Notes: generated by a model from the sequence alone, not told the origin. 64,000 bases of DNA from Stromatinia cepivora (GCA_014898415.1 RCTD01000018.1:253001-317000); one strand, 5' to 3'. Shown: positions 36,801 to 50,473, counted from the first letter of the stretch. Program-made: numbers and translations.

Positions 36801-39137
36801 GGATCACAAGAATAATGAAATACTTTGTTTATTTTTCTGTTTATTATTGGATATATTATAAAAGGGTTGTTTATAAAAATAAATAAAAAAATACTCGAAT
36901 AAATAGAAAATGGTTTGTATTCTAAGAATACAAGATTTTCAATACAAATACATTGAACAATTATTATATTATTTGTATGATCTCCTTTACAAAAAATACA
37001 ATTATATCCTAAAAACTATAGACCGGCTTTCTCCAATCGAATCTCCGAAACAATATTAATATAAAAACCAAGGATAAGTATTATATTGTTTAAAATCAGA
37101 TTATTATTAAAATAACCTTCTTTCTTGATGATCCTTTTGATAATACAAACCCTGTATTCTAAGATTTGGAAACTAAAAGTACCTGTTTCTACAAGATCAC
37201 TAGAATCGAATGATCAATATTGATGATCATCCAATAGAGATATATCGTTTACGATATATATAGCATCATAATTATCAAATAAAATACTATTGGACAAATA
37301 ATATATTCTCATTATTATAGAGTATACCCCTAATTGATTATATCGAGCATTCAAAATAGCAATATTGATTGAAAGTCTTGAAGAATCAATAGAACCTTTT
37401 ATCCATTTCCTTTTAATCCAATCAAAATGAAATTGTTTTTATAAATACAATCTTACTCGATCCTTAATTGTTTGTAGCTCGTTTTCGTTGAATACTCTTT
37501 TGAATAATGGATTAATCTTTCCGATAAGCATTAACTCTATAGCTTTACAATTATATACAATATAATTATAATCAATTCTATTATTCCATTTAGATTCAGT
37601 TCTGCAAGGATATTCCCAGATTTTCTTGATCTTTTGATTACTTCTAAAATTGATATTCTTTTTATTCTTCTTAAACTTTTTATCATTTTGAAAAAAGATA
37701 AATATAGAATATACTCCTTTTTTAATTTTTAAAAAAATAGAATCTTGAAAGATTAATCCTTCAAAAACATCTTCGAATTGTTTAAATAAGAGATTAAGTA
37801 ATCCAAATTGATTGTTTATCTCGATCTGTATAATTATAATATTTATCCAGATTAAAAGTATCCTGATATTAATGATTTATAGAAAAGTATTAATAGCAAT
37901 TTTATTCTATACCTCAATGATTTTGTATATGAAAGCTTTAGTATAGGCTATAGTCCAATCTCTATACTATTTAACAGAATCGGTTTTGCTGAACGAGGCT
38001 TGCATTAGAATAGACCAATATTTTTGTAGTATTACAAATTTGATAATAGTTATTATAAATGCAAGTTTCTTTTTGAATATATTAATAATCATTTTGAATA
38101 AAAGAATTGTAATACCCTAATTGAGAATGAATAGTTCTATAAGGTATACTTGATCAATTGATGATTCGATTTATTTGTAAATGTCCTTGAAAGTTTTGTG
38201 ATTTTATATATATTCTTATTGTCAATATCAATACTTCAATTAAAAAAAGGCAAGTTTAAAGAAGATTTCTTAAAAGATAATTAGGAATAGAATAATAGAT
38301 TTATTAGAAATGGATCCCGATATATTATCATCAGAATCTTTCATTTTCGTATCTTCACTAACATCTTCTTTGGATTGAATCATTATAAGATATTCCGAGA
38401 ATTCCTTTTAGTATTGAATTTGTTTTTTTTAATCATATTTGACTTGGAGATCGATAACGGAAGGTAAAACAGATGATTTGATTGAAAACCAACCGATCTA
38501 AATATAAATAGATTTATTTATCAAATCGGAATTTGGAATGAATATCATTGATATAGAAACAAACAAATCGTTCTCTGGATTGATTGAATCCCAGATTCCT
38601 TGAACTTGATATTTATTTTTCAAATATAGATATTATTCCGATCATTAAGTATAGATTATAAAAAGAAGATTGTTTTGATTTTTTGCTATATTGAATAAAG
38701 ATAATTGAATTGATATAAATATTGAATTATAAATAAAATAGAAATGATATTTTAAGAATAATCTTTTAAATACTTAGTAATTATTAGATAGGAAGTTGTG
38801 TAGATTTAAAAGCTATTAGACTTATAATTATTATGGGATAGTATAATTACACAGCATTTTCAGGGATTATTGAATAAATAGTATATATGATTGGTAAAAT
38901 AAAAGAATTGAATGATTTGTTCTTGATTATATGAATTAAGAGCTATATATATAAAACAAATAAATGATTATTTAACCGATATACATCTTAATTAAACTAG
39001 ATCTTTGTTTATTAATATATCAGGATCACTTTATCAATTAATAGATTAATAAAAGCTAATAAATCCTTTATTCCGATTAAAAAGTATACACTTTGATCCT
39101 TTATAAGATACAAAAGATTATAGAACTTTCTGTAACA
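30809..39137 (-). mobile_element. Ty1/copia-type LTR retrotransposon, copy A (8,329 bp)
   Basis: LTRs of 309 bp at 30,809-31,117 (3' LTR) and 38,829-39,137 (5' LTR), read on the minus strand. The polypurine G-run lies beside the left LTR. Colinear with copy B throughout. pol is broken by many stops, and its RT active-site box, FVDD in copy B, reads FVND here (34,040-34,051), a G-A change in the catalytic Asp codon. The flanking 5-mers (GGTTT and AAAAG) do not match, unlike copy B. It carries the extra antisense frame listed separately. Confidence 0.88.
31560..32806 (+). pseudogene. Antisense ORF of copia copy A, between pol and 3' LTR
   Basis: A frame on the strand opposite to pol. From 31,957 to the TGA at 32,533-32,535 it is uninterrupted for 192 codons, striking in such AT-rich DNA. 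Upstream to about 31,560 and downstream to about 32,806 the same frame continues with stops that face CAG, CAA or CGA, or another transition-derived stop, in copy B. It encodes a basic, Ser/Lys-rich part, a hydrophobic middle (about 32,270-32,410) and a charged C-terminal part. No family recognised. Hydrophobicity may be inflated by C-T changes. Confidence 0.6.
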
Positions 39138-39498
39138 AAAAGATAATATCTTTTGTTTGAATAATTTCTTAAAGTGGGCTCTCCCATATTAACTATATTA
39201 TTGAGATTCAATTTTGCCAATATATTTAATATAATGGATTTCCTTATTTATCCATTGAATAATCTATAATCCTACTCAATCCTACTCTATAAATATATTT
39301 AATATAACAAATTCCCCTATTTGCCTATTATACAAACTACTCTTCATTTTATCAATTATATTTAATATAACAAACTTCCCTATTCAATTATATCGACCTT
39401 GTTTATCTACTCTACCAAATCTATCAAAAACTTAATCTTTCACTCCAAAAGATTAACCCTAAACTATACAATAATATATAGAACCCGAACTTATAACC
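39138..39498. other. AT-rich spacer between copia A and the split LTR
   Basis: 361 bp with a loose repetition of TATTTAATATAA(C/T) units, about 39,215-39,385. It may be internal sequence of the element that owned the split 163 bp LTR; no coding frame seen. Confidence 0.5.
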
Positions 39499-40329
39499 TA
39501 TTAACAAATTATATTGAATAGATAGAAAAGCATTATTTTTATAAAATTATTTAATTAAAAACTATTATATAGATATCACGGGATAGTATGATTACATAGC
39601 ACTTTCAGGGATCGTTGAATAGGTGGTACACGTGATTGGTAGAGTAAAAGAATTGAATGACTTGCCCTTGATTATATGAATCAAAAGCTGTATATATAGA
39701 ACAAATAAATGGTTATCTAGCCGATATACACCTTAATTAGGCTAGATCTTTATTTATTAGTATATCAGGATCACCTTATCAATTGGTGGATTAGTAAGGG
39801 CTAGTAGATCTTTCATTCTGATTGGAAAGTATACACTTTGATCCTTTATAAGATACAGGGGATTGCGGGGCTTTCCGTAATATACCCCCCAGATCGGAAG
39901 GCAATCTGAAATAAATAGAAAAGTATAGAAAATAGCAATTCATATAATTCGTAAATGAATATATAAGGCAATTATAAACAAACATCAATCAAGGATTGAT
40001 ATAATATATAAATCTGAAATAATCCTGGTACCTTTAGAATAGAGAAGAATTTGAGTATATATAAATCGCAAATTTCTCTTGGTCTTCGGTTTGCTATCTG
40101 CGATATTCTTCAAAATCAAGATTTTGAACAATAAAAAGAAAGTTTTTCGTCGGAAGAATATAAATGATTGATCGATCCTGTGGTGTAGCAATTGAGAATA
40201 TATATAGTTGCTAGGCTACAATATGTTGATCATAATGGCGAAGTAAAATAAATGAATTTTTAAAGATATATAGATCCCTTTTTTGTATTCTCATTTTTGT
40301 CTTAATCAAGTTCTTATTGATTATTATTA

Positions 40330-41562
40330 TACCTAAGATTTCGGAATCTAAGAAAACTAAGCAAACGAATTTCAATTATATTAAGCAAACAGCAATTGAA
40401 AAGAAAGCTTTGAAAGAATCGAGTACAAGAAAAAATCCCAGTACTTTTTCGAGGGATCAATAAATCGAATAAAAAGAATTAATAAATTCAGTATAGATAA
40501 CGAACCAAAATATCGATTTTTGGGAATATAGCTTAATTAAATCTGCTTCTAAAATGATATATTATCATTTATTTCAGAAACCGTTTCCCTTTATCGAAGG
40601 AACTATTATTCATCGTAATCAATTGCCAATTATAAATTCAAGTAATAATTTGAAGGTAGGTTTTATTCTTGAATTCTATTATATAATTGAAAAGTTTTAC
40701 TAATTTTATATTTGTAATTATCGAAACAAAAATCGTTCAATGAAGGAGAGAAAAGAGGGAGTGTTTCTTTATCTGATGATAATAATCCATTCGATCCTTC
40801 GATACTGGGTTTTTCGAATGATGAATTAAATAAAAAAGAGAAAGAAAAAAGATCGTCGAAAATTGCTAATTTTTTAATCAAAACAAAAGATAAAGGGAAT
40901 CGTAGAAAAAGGAACGATTATTTATACATTTGATATATAAAATCGTTGATCGTTGAAAGACATAATTTCTATAGCAAATGCTTTGTTGATTCTTCCAAGT
41001 CGAATAGTCGTCGATATTGGAATTGTAATATTCATCTGTATATTCTTTTGCCGATTTTCCTTTATCCTCTAGTAGATTACTACATCACTATTTATCGACA
41101 AAATTCGAAAATAAGTTCTTTGTTCATCCTTTACCTTTATAATATATTAATCATTGGTTGTATAATCCAAGCAAGGATACAGAATTGCAATAAAGATAAT
41201 GCTAAAGATCGAAAAGAAGAGAGAAATTGTTCTTTCGCTTTTGCATCATTGTTTCCCTTCTTCTCGTTATATTATTTATCGGAATCCTCGAAAAGCCGAA
41301 CGGAAAAAGTACGTTATGATTTCGAAGAACAATAGTAAGGATAAAAAAGAAAGAGTAATGAAGAAAAAAAGAAGGAAAGAATAGATAATATATTCAAAGA
41401 AAAAAGAAAGAAGGGATAGTCCCTTAGCTCCTATAATACCGATGGCACTAATAACTCCGGTTGCTCCAATTGTTCCTTGATTGTTGCGGATAATCCAGAG
41501 GCTCTTTTATTTGAATTTCAAGCTATTGAACTTAGAAAGAAGCTTATCCTTCTTCGAGAATA
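40330..41562 (+). pseudogene. Antisense ORF of copia copy B, between pol and 3' LTR
   Basis: Same frame and position as in copy A. From 40,721 to 41,337 there is one stop (TGA at 40,931), where copy A has CAA; both derive simply from CGA. Further upstream, near 40,442, copy B has CAG where copy A has TAG. Downstream, stops at about 41,336-41,350 occur at the same places as in copy A and fit CAG/CAA. The product would exceed 400 codons. Function unknown. Confidence 0.6.
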
Positions 41563-41999
41563 GAAAGGTGAAGAGCAGAGAAATAATCGGCCTTGATTGT
41601 TTTTTGTTTCCTGATGAATATAAAGTATACAAATTGAAGTATATCGTAGAAAAGTATAATAGTCTGGGATACTAAATAGGACTCATTCCATCCATATCAA
41701 AGGGAAGAAATATGAGTTTCAAATTATCGTTATTTAAGTTTTATGATCATTGTTATTCAAGCTCTATAATTCTATTGTTTATATTTTGTAGATTGAAGAA
41801 GGATCAGAAGTATTCGAACTTTTGTTTTATAAGGTTTTTAGTAAACCTGTCAACAATTATATCGATGGTCGATAGATAGGTTATATAAAAGTTCTCTTTT
41901 GAATATTCTTGATATAATTATATATTTTGAATATCGATGTAATATAGTTTTGTAATAATCCGTTCGTTTTTATTAATCATCAATCTGATTGTTTGCTAA

Positions 42000-44900
42000 T
42001 TATTACAAAAGATCGTTATAGACTTTTTTATTGCTAGATCGATTTTTTTTAAGAAATATAAAATTGTTATAGTTTCTTTTGATATATGCTCGATTCCGAG
42101 AAGCTCTACTTCGATAATCGAAATGGTTATAATATCTTGTTTAAACACTTTCTATATGATTAAGCTATCGAAAAAGGATATAATGTATCCTTAAAATGAT
42201 CGACGAATATCTAAATCATTCGCAAAAGAAATGTTTGAAAAGACGAGAAATTGTGGTATTTAATCACTGTTATATTAGATTGCGAGATACCTTATATTCC
42301 ATAGATATTATAAATAGTAATCGACAGCTTTCATATAATCGTTCGATGAATTGATCAAATAATAACTCAATTGCAAAGCAACGAATGATATATCTGCTTT
42401 TATAGTGATTATAGTATATAATACTGAATTCACTTTCTTTTGATATATTTTTATAATATATATAGGAGTTTAATCCTGATTTTTCCGAAATATTATTATC
42501 GGAAGCGATATACTTGCTGTCCCGTTTGTTGCTTTGAATTTCTTAGCAATTTTCTTAATATATATATTATAAACTAGCCACAACTTTTTTTTGGATCGAT
42601 TACAAAGTATATATATACCCAGAAATCATTTAGTATTTCCTAGGTCTTGTAGTTTATATATAACTTTGATTCCCTTGATGATCTTTGTAATAACTAATTC
42701 GTTTTTCTTATAATAAATGATTTGAATATCGTCTACAAAAAAAAGAATTATAATAATATACTTTAAGTTAATATATAAATACAATTCCTTTTTGTATTGT
42801 ATTAATTCTAGTTTCTCGAATATCCGAATGAAATCCCTAAACTATATAATTAGGGAATCTCGCAGATTATACAAAGTTCGATCAATTATAATATTTTTGT
42901 TTGGGATTTTGTATCTATCAAATAGATAGTATACAATTAGGATACCAGAAAGATCGTATAGAGTATTAACAAAGGCATTGATTATATTATATTACTTTGT
43001 TTCGAGATTGTATTTAGCGATGATTATTATTACGATTCGGAATAATCGGTCTACTAATATAGTAATGTAAATAATTTCAATAGTATTTTTAATCTAAAGA
43101 TCTTTTTGTATTATTAAACATAAATAACAACGAATAATTAAATCTTGATCATCGTATTTATATATAAATATCTATTAAAGGAGGATCGGTTTTGAAGATT
43201 CCGATCCAAAATCGATTTCATACCAGGTTTTCCTAGCCTTAAGATTATTAACTTCAAGATTGCAATCTTATTTGAATTAATATTCTATTTGATGATTTTC
43301 TAATTGATAATAAAAACAAAATAATTTTAGAACTGCAAATATATGAATTCGAGGAAATAATATTATTTGTAATCCATTGATTGTAGATCAAATGGAAGAT
43401 AATAATGGTTTTGCTTCAATTTTAATAATGATTATATTATGAATTATTACAAATTGAAAACATTCCTTTATATCATTTATTCCTTATTGATCAAATTAGA
43501 ATATAAAATGAAAATTGTTTAAACAAAGTAATCCTATTGAATCTGTCCTTTGAGATATAACAATTCCTATATAGAATCCAATATTGGGATTGTTTCTTTG
43601 ATAGTATTGTTATATATATAATTGCCTTTGTATATATATTGATTATTTTGAGATGCAAAAGCTAAATGATTCTTAAAAGAGAAGTGATTCCGAGTAGTAA
43701 TCGTATAATTGAAACTCAAATGGATTAATTTGAGCCCTGAATATTTCAATCCTTATAATACAAGCTCTCTTAGGTATCTATTCGAGATTATGAATCCGCG
43801 AGTCCTTTATAAGTCGATCAAATGAATATATAGGGTGCAGTAATCTTTATAATAATTGGATTTCCTTTATAGAATACTTTGATTGATCATTCCAATGTAT
43901 ATACTTCCTTTTGGAATATTGAGATTGATCGATTGGAATGATCTTTAGGTCATTTTTGTATACATCACAAAGAACTTCGATAATACAATCAATAGACTTA
44001 TACTCCATATTCCCTATATCAATATATTCGGTGAGATCGGGATCTGTATTATTATTATAAGTATCTCCTTGAATAGTATCAATATCTTTATCTACAAGAT
44101 ATAATTACTCTTCAATGAAAGAATCGGTTTCTTTAGTTTCTCCAATGGAAGGATCGATCAATATTCGTATATCTTTATTGTATACCTTATCCTTACCATC
44201 TGAAGGATTAGATGGATTGGATAATCCTAGATCGATTTCTTTATTTCCATTATCATCTTTTAGATCTGCATTTACCCTTGAGATTAATTTGTTTATAAAT
44301 AGTAGATCTGAAATACGCTTAGTAAATAAATCAAAGACTTTTCGATCCATAAAAATAGGTAGATGAATGAAGTCCTTATGATTGTCCTCGTTTTGAATGA
44401 TCATCCTGTCCAATTCGATATGATCTTGTAGGTCAAGGGCTTTAGCAAACTGTTTAAGCTCTTCTATAATATGAATATCAATCATTCGATTAATAGAATC
44501 CATATAATAAATGAATTCCTTATTGAACGTTACATTTCGAATGACAATAACTCTATCAAACTTGGGTATCCATATATAGTAAATCAATGTACCTGGGATA
44601 TAGCCCATTAAATACCCAATATATATTCGAAGATTGGTTTTGTACCATTTCCTATTAATTCCAATTTCTCTATTTTTATTCAAAGGGTAAATTCGATATC
44701 TATACCTGTAGATTCTATTCCAATTGGGATGGAGATTATTAGATATTTTCTTTACGAATAAAGGATTATCTTTGCAAAGATAATTACGGAATTATATATC
44801 AAATATTTTATTAAGCGATTTGAAGGATTTGATCTTCAAAGGATTTATATTATATAAATAAATAGCAATTTGCATTATTTCCATCTATAATTTGTTCAAT

Positions 44901-45200
44901 AAATCTGTTATAATCTGTATTTTTATCTGTTTTGTGATTATTTCTTGTTCTGTGTGTTCTGATCCTTTATTGGATTCATATATATGAGATAGGGATAACT
45001 CGAATTCGATGCCTTCTTGCTTGATCCATTTCTCAAATAACATTGCTTTTATAACTCCAATGACAGATATATCATTATCCTGCTTAATCATTACGATCGC
45101 TAGACTATATTTACAGTGAATTCAGGTTACAAAGCTTTGAATGATTACAAATACTTCGTTGTATATTTTGCAGTAGATTGAATATAAAAAGATCTTGCCA
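42000..45200 (-). pseudogene. copia pol (integrase, RT, RNase H region) of copy B, RIP-damaged
   Basis: Read on the minus strand. The integrase core end is at 45,091-44,885 (FEKWIKQEGIEFELS, then a degenerate ESNKGSEHTEQE replacing the usual QNG-ER signature). The post-integrase motif (GYLMGYIPG, YIWIPKFDRVIVIRNVTF) lies in a 192-codon uninterrupted stretch, 44,683-44,105. The RT active-site box FVDD is at 42,739-42,728, preceded by a hydrophobic strand and followed by the QDLG motif. RNase H should follow to about 42,000. Many stops elsewhere show it is inactive. The order integrase-RT fixes it as copia rather than gypsy. Confidence 0.85.
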
Positions 45201-48062
45201 TAGTATATTTCTTTGATCAATAGGAACCATAATACATTATTATACTCTTTGTCGAAATCAAAAAGATCCCATTGAATTTTGTAGAAAGGCCGAGGTGGCT
45301 AGCGATCACTTGGAGCGCGAGAAATAACTTGCTTCGTATAAGTACAAATACAATCGGTGCAATTGAAACAAATAATACCTTTTATTTTGATGTTTTGCAT
45401 TGCAAATACTAAATGTTCAAAAACTTCCTTTTTCAGATGCCCAAAGCATTCATATTATATTTCATTTATATCTTCTTTTAGGAAAAATAGATTACAAGAA
45501 CGATAGAATGCTTTATTTATTTTTCTGTTTATTATTAGGTACATTATAGAAGGGTTACTTATAGGAATAAATAAAAGAATACTCGAATAAATAGAAAGCG
45601 ATTTGTATTCTAAGAATACAAGATTTTCAATACAAATACATTGAGCAATTATTATACTATTTGTATAATCTTCTTTACAAAAAGTATAATCATATTCTGA
45701 AAACTATAGGCCGGTTTTCTCCAATCGAACCTCCGAAACGATATTGATATGAAAATTAGGGATGAATATTATGTTATTCAAGATTAGATTATCATTAAGG
45801 TAATCTTTTCTCTTGATGATCTCTTTGATAATACAAACTCTGCATTCTAAAACTTGGAAACTGGAAATGCTTACTTCTACAAAATCATTAAGATCGAATA
45901 ATCGATATCGATGATTATCTAGTAAAGATATATCATTTACAATATATATAATACCACAATTATTGAATAAAATATTATTAAATAGATAATGTATTTTTAC
46001 TATTATAAAGTATATCTTTGATTGATCATATCGAATATCTAAAATAGTAATATTGATTGAAAATCTTAAAGGATCAATGGAACCTTTTATCCATTTCCTT
46101 TTGATTCAATTAAGGTAAAACTATTTCCATGAATACAATCTTGCTCGATCCCTAATTACTTGTAGTTCGTTTTCGCTGAATACCTTTTTGAGCGGTAGAT
46201 TGATTCTTTTGGTGAGTATTAATTCTATAGCTTTGCAATTGTGTGCAGTGTAGCCATGATCAATTCCATTATTCTATTTAGATTCGGTTCTGCAAGGATA
46301 TTCCCAGATTTTCTTGATCCCCTGATTGCTTTCAGAGTTGATACTCTTCTTATTCTTTTTAGATTTTTTATCATTTTGAAAAAAGATAAATATAGAATAT
46401 ATTCCTCCTTTAGCTTTTGAGGAAATAAAATCTTGGAAGATTAATCCTCCAAAAATATTTCCGAATTGTTTAAATAAAAGGTTGGGTAATCCAAGTTGAT
46501 TGTTTATCTCGATCTATGTGATTATAGTATTTGCTTAGGTTGGGAGTATCCTAGTATCAATAGTTTGTAGAAAAGTATTGATAACAATTTCATTCTGTAT
46601 TTCAGTGATCTTGTATATGAGAGCTTTGGTGTAGATTATAATCTAATCTCTGTATTATTTGATAGGGTTGGTTCTATTGAATAAAGCTTGCGTTAAAACA
46701 GATCGATATTCTTGTAGTACTGTAAATTTAGTAATAGTTATTATAAGTACGAACTTCTTTTTGAATATATTAATGATTGTCTTGAATGGAAGAGCTATAA
46801 TACCCTGATTGAGAATAGATAACTTTATAAAATATATTTGATTAATTGATAATTCGATCCATTTATAAATATCCCTGAAAGCTTTGTGATTCTATATATA
46901 TTTTTGTTATCGGTATCGATATTCCAATTGGAGAAAAGCAAGTTTGGAGGAGATTTCTTGGAAGGTGATTAAGAGTGAAGCAATAGGTTTATTAAGAGTA
47001 GATCCCGATATATTACTGTTAGAATCTTTCATCTTCGTATTTTTATTAGTATTTTCTCTGGATTGGATCGTTACAAGATATTCCAAGAATTCCTTTTGGT
47101 ATTGAATTTGTTTCTTTTGATTGTATTTGATTTGAAGATCGATAACAGAAAGTAAAACAAATGATTTGATTGAGAACTAATCGATTTGAGTATGGATAGG
47201 TTTATTCGTTAGATCGGAGTTTAAAATGAATATTGTTGATATAGAAATAAACAGATCGTTTTTTGAATTGATTGAATCCCAGATTCCTTGAACTTAATAT
47301 TTATTTTTCAAGTGTAGATATTACTCTAGTTATTGAATACGGGTTGTAAGAAGAAGATCGTTTTGATCCTTTGCTATATTGAATGAAAATAACTGAATTG
47401 ATATGAATATTGAATTATAAATAAGGTAAGAATGATATTTTAAAAATGATCCCTTGAATATTTAGTAATCATCGGATAAAAAGTTGTGTAGATTTTAAAA
47501 GCTATTGAGTTTATAATTATTACGGAATAGTATAATTATATAGCATTTTCAGGGATCGTTGAATAAATAGTACATGTGATTGGTAGAGTAAAAGAATTGA
47601 ATAATTTGTCTTTGATTATATGAATCAAAAACTGTATATATAAAACAAATGAATAATTATCTAGCCGATATACACCTTAATTAGATTAGATCTTTATTTA
47701 TTAGTATATCAGGATCATCTTATCAATTGGTGGATTAGTAAAGGCTAGTAGATCCTTCATTCCGATTGGAAAGTATATGCTTTGATCCTTCATAAGATAC
47801 AGGGGATTGCGGGGCTTTCCGTGACAATAGATTATATGATTCGGTAGAATCATATACAGGCTAATCCTATTATAGTATAGTCCCATATTTAGATATATAG
47901 TATGATCCAAAATCCAATACATTCATTATAATTAGAACGACCAATTAATAATTCACTATTAAAACTTTTTCCAGATTCCATTTTTATAATAATTTATTAA
48001 TAAAACTTTTTATTATTAAATTTATTTCAAAATGAATTAATAATAAATTATATTTTATAATA

Positions 48063-49913
48063 ATGTGGTTTATCACCGGGTCGCCAATATCACCGGGTCG
48101 CCACTTTTTATACTATTCAATCACCTCAATTTCAATATACGATATTTCAACGAATTATTATGGAAACATTATCAAAAGAAGCCCAAATCATTTTAACTAT
48201 TGAAACTATTCGTAAATTTAAAAATCTATCAATTATTAAAACTATAAAACTCTATATAATACTTCAATCTATACTACACAATAAAATCAATGATCGAAGT
48301 AATCAAATGAAGATTTGAACGAATAATTATAAGATTACAGAATTAGAAGAAAAGATAATTGTTCAATATATACTCGATATAGATTCAAAAGGATTTTTAT
48401 CTAAATTGAAGAATATAGAAGATATAATGAATTATATTCTTGAATTAAAGGATACAAAATATATTAGGAAACTCTGGATATATCGATTTGTAAAGTGTCG
48501 AATCGAATTAAAAATATATTTTAATTATATTTATAACTTTCAAAAAGTTTTCTACAAAGATTTTAAACTTATTGAAAAGTAGTTTCGATTGATTACAAAT
48601 ATATAAACGAAATATAGCATTTTGGATAGCGATTTTTATAATTTCAATGAAACAGACTTTATGATGGGGATTATATATACAGTAATAATTGTTACTAGTA
48701 CCGAAAGATACAACAGAAATAAATCAATACAATCAGGCAATCGAGAATGGACTATAATAATAATATACAGAAATGAAGAAGATGAAATTATTCCCTCATT
48801 TCTAATAATTCAAGGACAAATTCATCTTTCCAATTAGTATATCGAAACGAATCTTTCTATGGAATAAATTATTAAATTTATATTTAATAAATAAACAAAC
48901 AATAAAACAGATTTAGAATAATTGAAACACTTCAATAAGTATATTAAGAATCGAAAAAAGGGTAAATATCGAATATTAATGTTAAATAGATATAAAAGCT
49001 ATAAATCAATAGCTTTTCAAATATATTACAAAAAGAATAACATTATATATTTATATTTATTATCATATTCAAATCATTTAATTCAACTATTTGATATTAG
49101 CTGTTTTGATAATCTGAAATATTTATATGGTAATTAAATTAATAGATTTATTAAAATATATATCAAATATATTTCGAAGATTGAATTCTTTATAGCTTTT
49201 AAAACTGTATATAAAAAATCAATCATTTTTCAGAATATGAAAGCAGGATTTCGAGGAACAGATTTAATCCTATTTAATCCTGAAATTATATTTTCGAAAT
49301 TAAATATTCGAATTCGTATACCTATCTTTTCCTCTTTCGATCTAAATCAATGAATCTCTCAAACCCCTTACAATCCAATAGAAGTTTTTTCTTAATCAAT
49401 ATTAATTAAATCTCGAATAATTTATTATCAATTAAACTTTTCTATATCTATATTCGAAACTATACTAATTCTAATTAAAGATACAAAGAGATTAATTTAT
49501 AAAAATACACTTTTAAATATAAAGAATCATACATTTCGGATAGCAAATAAGATATTAAGCAAATGTTGATATACAAAAAAAACTTAATTACATTAAAAAG
49601 GAATACTTATTGAATAAAAGATTTTTGATATATTATCTTAATAAGAGATTGATATTCAAATTCAATACAATAAGTATCAAAAAAGGGGGAATTCTAATAG
49701 GGAAACATTTTTTAATCGATATTATAGTAAATACAGAAAAACAGGATATAATATAAGAACTTATCAAAACAATATAATAGATCCTAAATTGTTAGATTCT
49801 TAATAGTTTTAATCAATTGATTCAATTATTGTTGAATAATATAGATTTAAAATGGTTGAATAGTATAAAAAGTGGCGACCCGATGATATTGGCGATCCGG
49901 TGATAAACCATGT
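48063..49913 (+). mobile_element. Fot1/pogo-type (Tc1/mariner) DNA transposon, 1,851 bp
   Basis: Inverted terminal repeats of about 55 bp (left 48,063-48,118, right 49,860-49,913) beginning A(C/T)(G/A)TGGTTTATCACC and containing two GGGTCGCCA-type units. Flanked by TA on both sides (48,061-62; 49,914-15), as Tc1/mariner elements are. It encodes one transposase frame on the + strand, now broken. The terminal repeats are less damaged than the interior. Confidence 0.93.
48160..49800 (+). pseudogene. Fot1/pogo transposase, RIP-inactivated
   Basis: Frame from ATG at 48,160. N-terminal helix-turn-helix part (ETLSKEAQIILTIETIRK), then a CENP-B-like region with stops, then the DDE catalytic core. 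The first catalytic Asp (family D-E-T) is Asn here (FNETDF, AAT at 48,646); downstream is GNREWT, typical of the family. The second catalytic Asp (family LDGH) is also Asn (MLNRYKSY, about 48,985). Both are single G-A changes. A C-terminal GFRGTDLILFNPE motif is preserved near 49,250. At least six in-frame stops. Confidence 0.9.
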
Positions 49914-49915
49914 TA

Positions 49916-50473
49916 TTGATATAATAATCGAATATATATATTAAAGAATAATGATATCGAAGATAATAATTCGAAGTTTTGTATAGGTTGATATTCGTTT
50001 TTCAATTTATAATCAACGAATAATAATGAATTATCTCGTAGTAATTGAAGTTCTTTCGAATAAATGCTTTTTCGATTCGAATAAATGGTTTCGAATATAA
50101 TATATATTTGAGTATTCGTATATGATCCTTTTATAATATTCATATATATATATATATTCAAATAATTCATATAAACTTCTTAAATATTTCTTGTAAAGAG
50201 ACAAAACATTACGCAAGAAACCTATAGGATATATAGGATATATAGAATATGATTAATGTGTATTAAGCGAGATATTTGAAAAGGAGAATAATTTCGATAT
50301 TATATCGATATATAATGATGATAGTTTTGATGATATTCGATATAATATCGATATGCGATGACGTATGATAATGATTAGGGTTCGTATCGATCCTTTAATA
50401 ATAGAGAGTATTGATTGTATAATTGCTTTTTCGTAATTATAACCGTTTTAAAGCTTTCCGGACTCCATAACCT
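49916..50473. other. AT-rich DNA without recognised feature
   Basis: 558 bp with frequent TCGATATNATATCGA palindromic words around 50,290-50,350. An 85-codon minus frame is compositional only. Confidence 0.5.

Larger units (their letters stand above)
39574..47826 (-). mobile_element. Ty1/copia-type LTR retrotransposon, copy B (8,253 bp)
   Basis: LTRs of 309 bp at 39,574-39,882 (3') and 47,518-47,826 (5'), with inverted ends TGTCACGG...CCGTGACA in consensus. A perfect 5 bp duplication ATAGA flanks it (39,569-39,573; 47,827-47,831). A G-run polypurine tract lies at 39,885-39,895 beside the left LTR. Gene order on the minus strand is integrase, then RT, as in copia. Copia elements are usually near 5 kb; this one has about 1.8 kb extra between the end of pol and the 3' LTR. 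Confidence 0.95.
39499..47919. mobile_element. Second 163 bp LTR, split by copia element B
   Basis: The pieces 39,499-39,573 (75 bp) and 47,832-47,919 (88 bp) join to exactly 163 bp and align with the solo LTR at 28,121-28,283 over its whole length. Its ends are TATT...AATA, the transition-altered form of TGTT...AACA. Outer 5-mers (TAACC, CATTC) do not match, so it may have belonged to a fuller, now lost, element. Confidence 0.85.
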
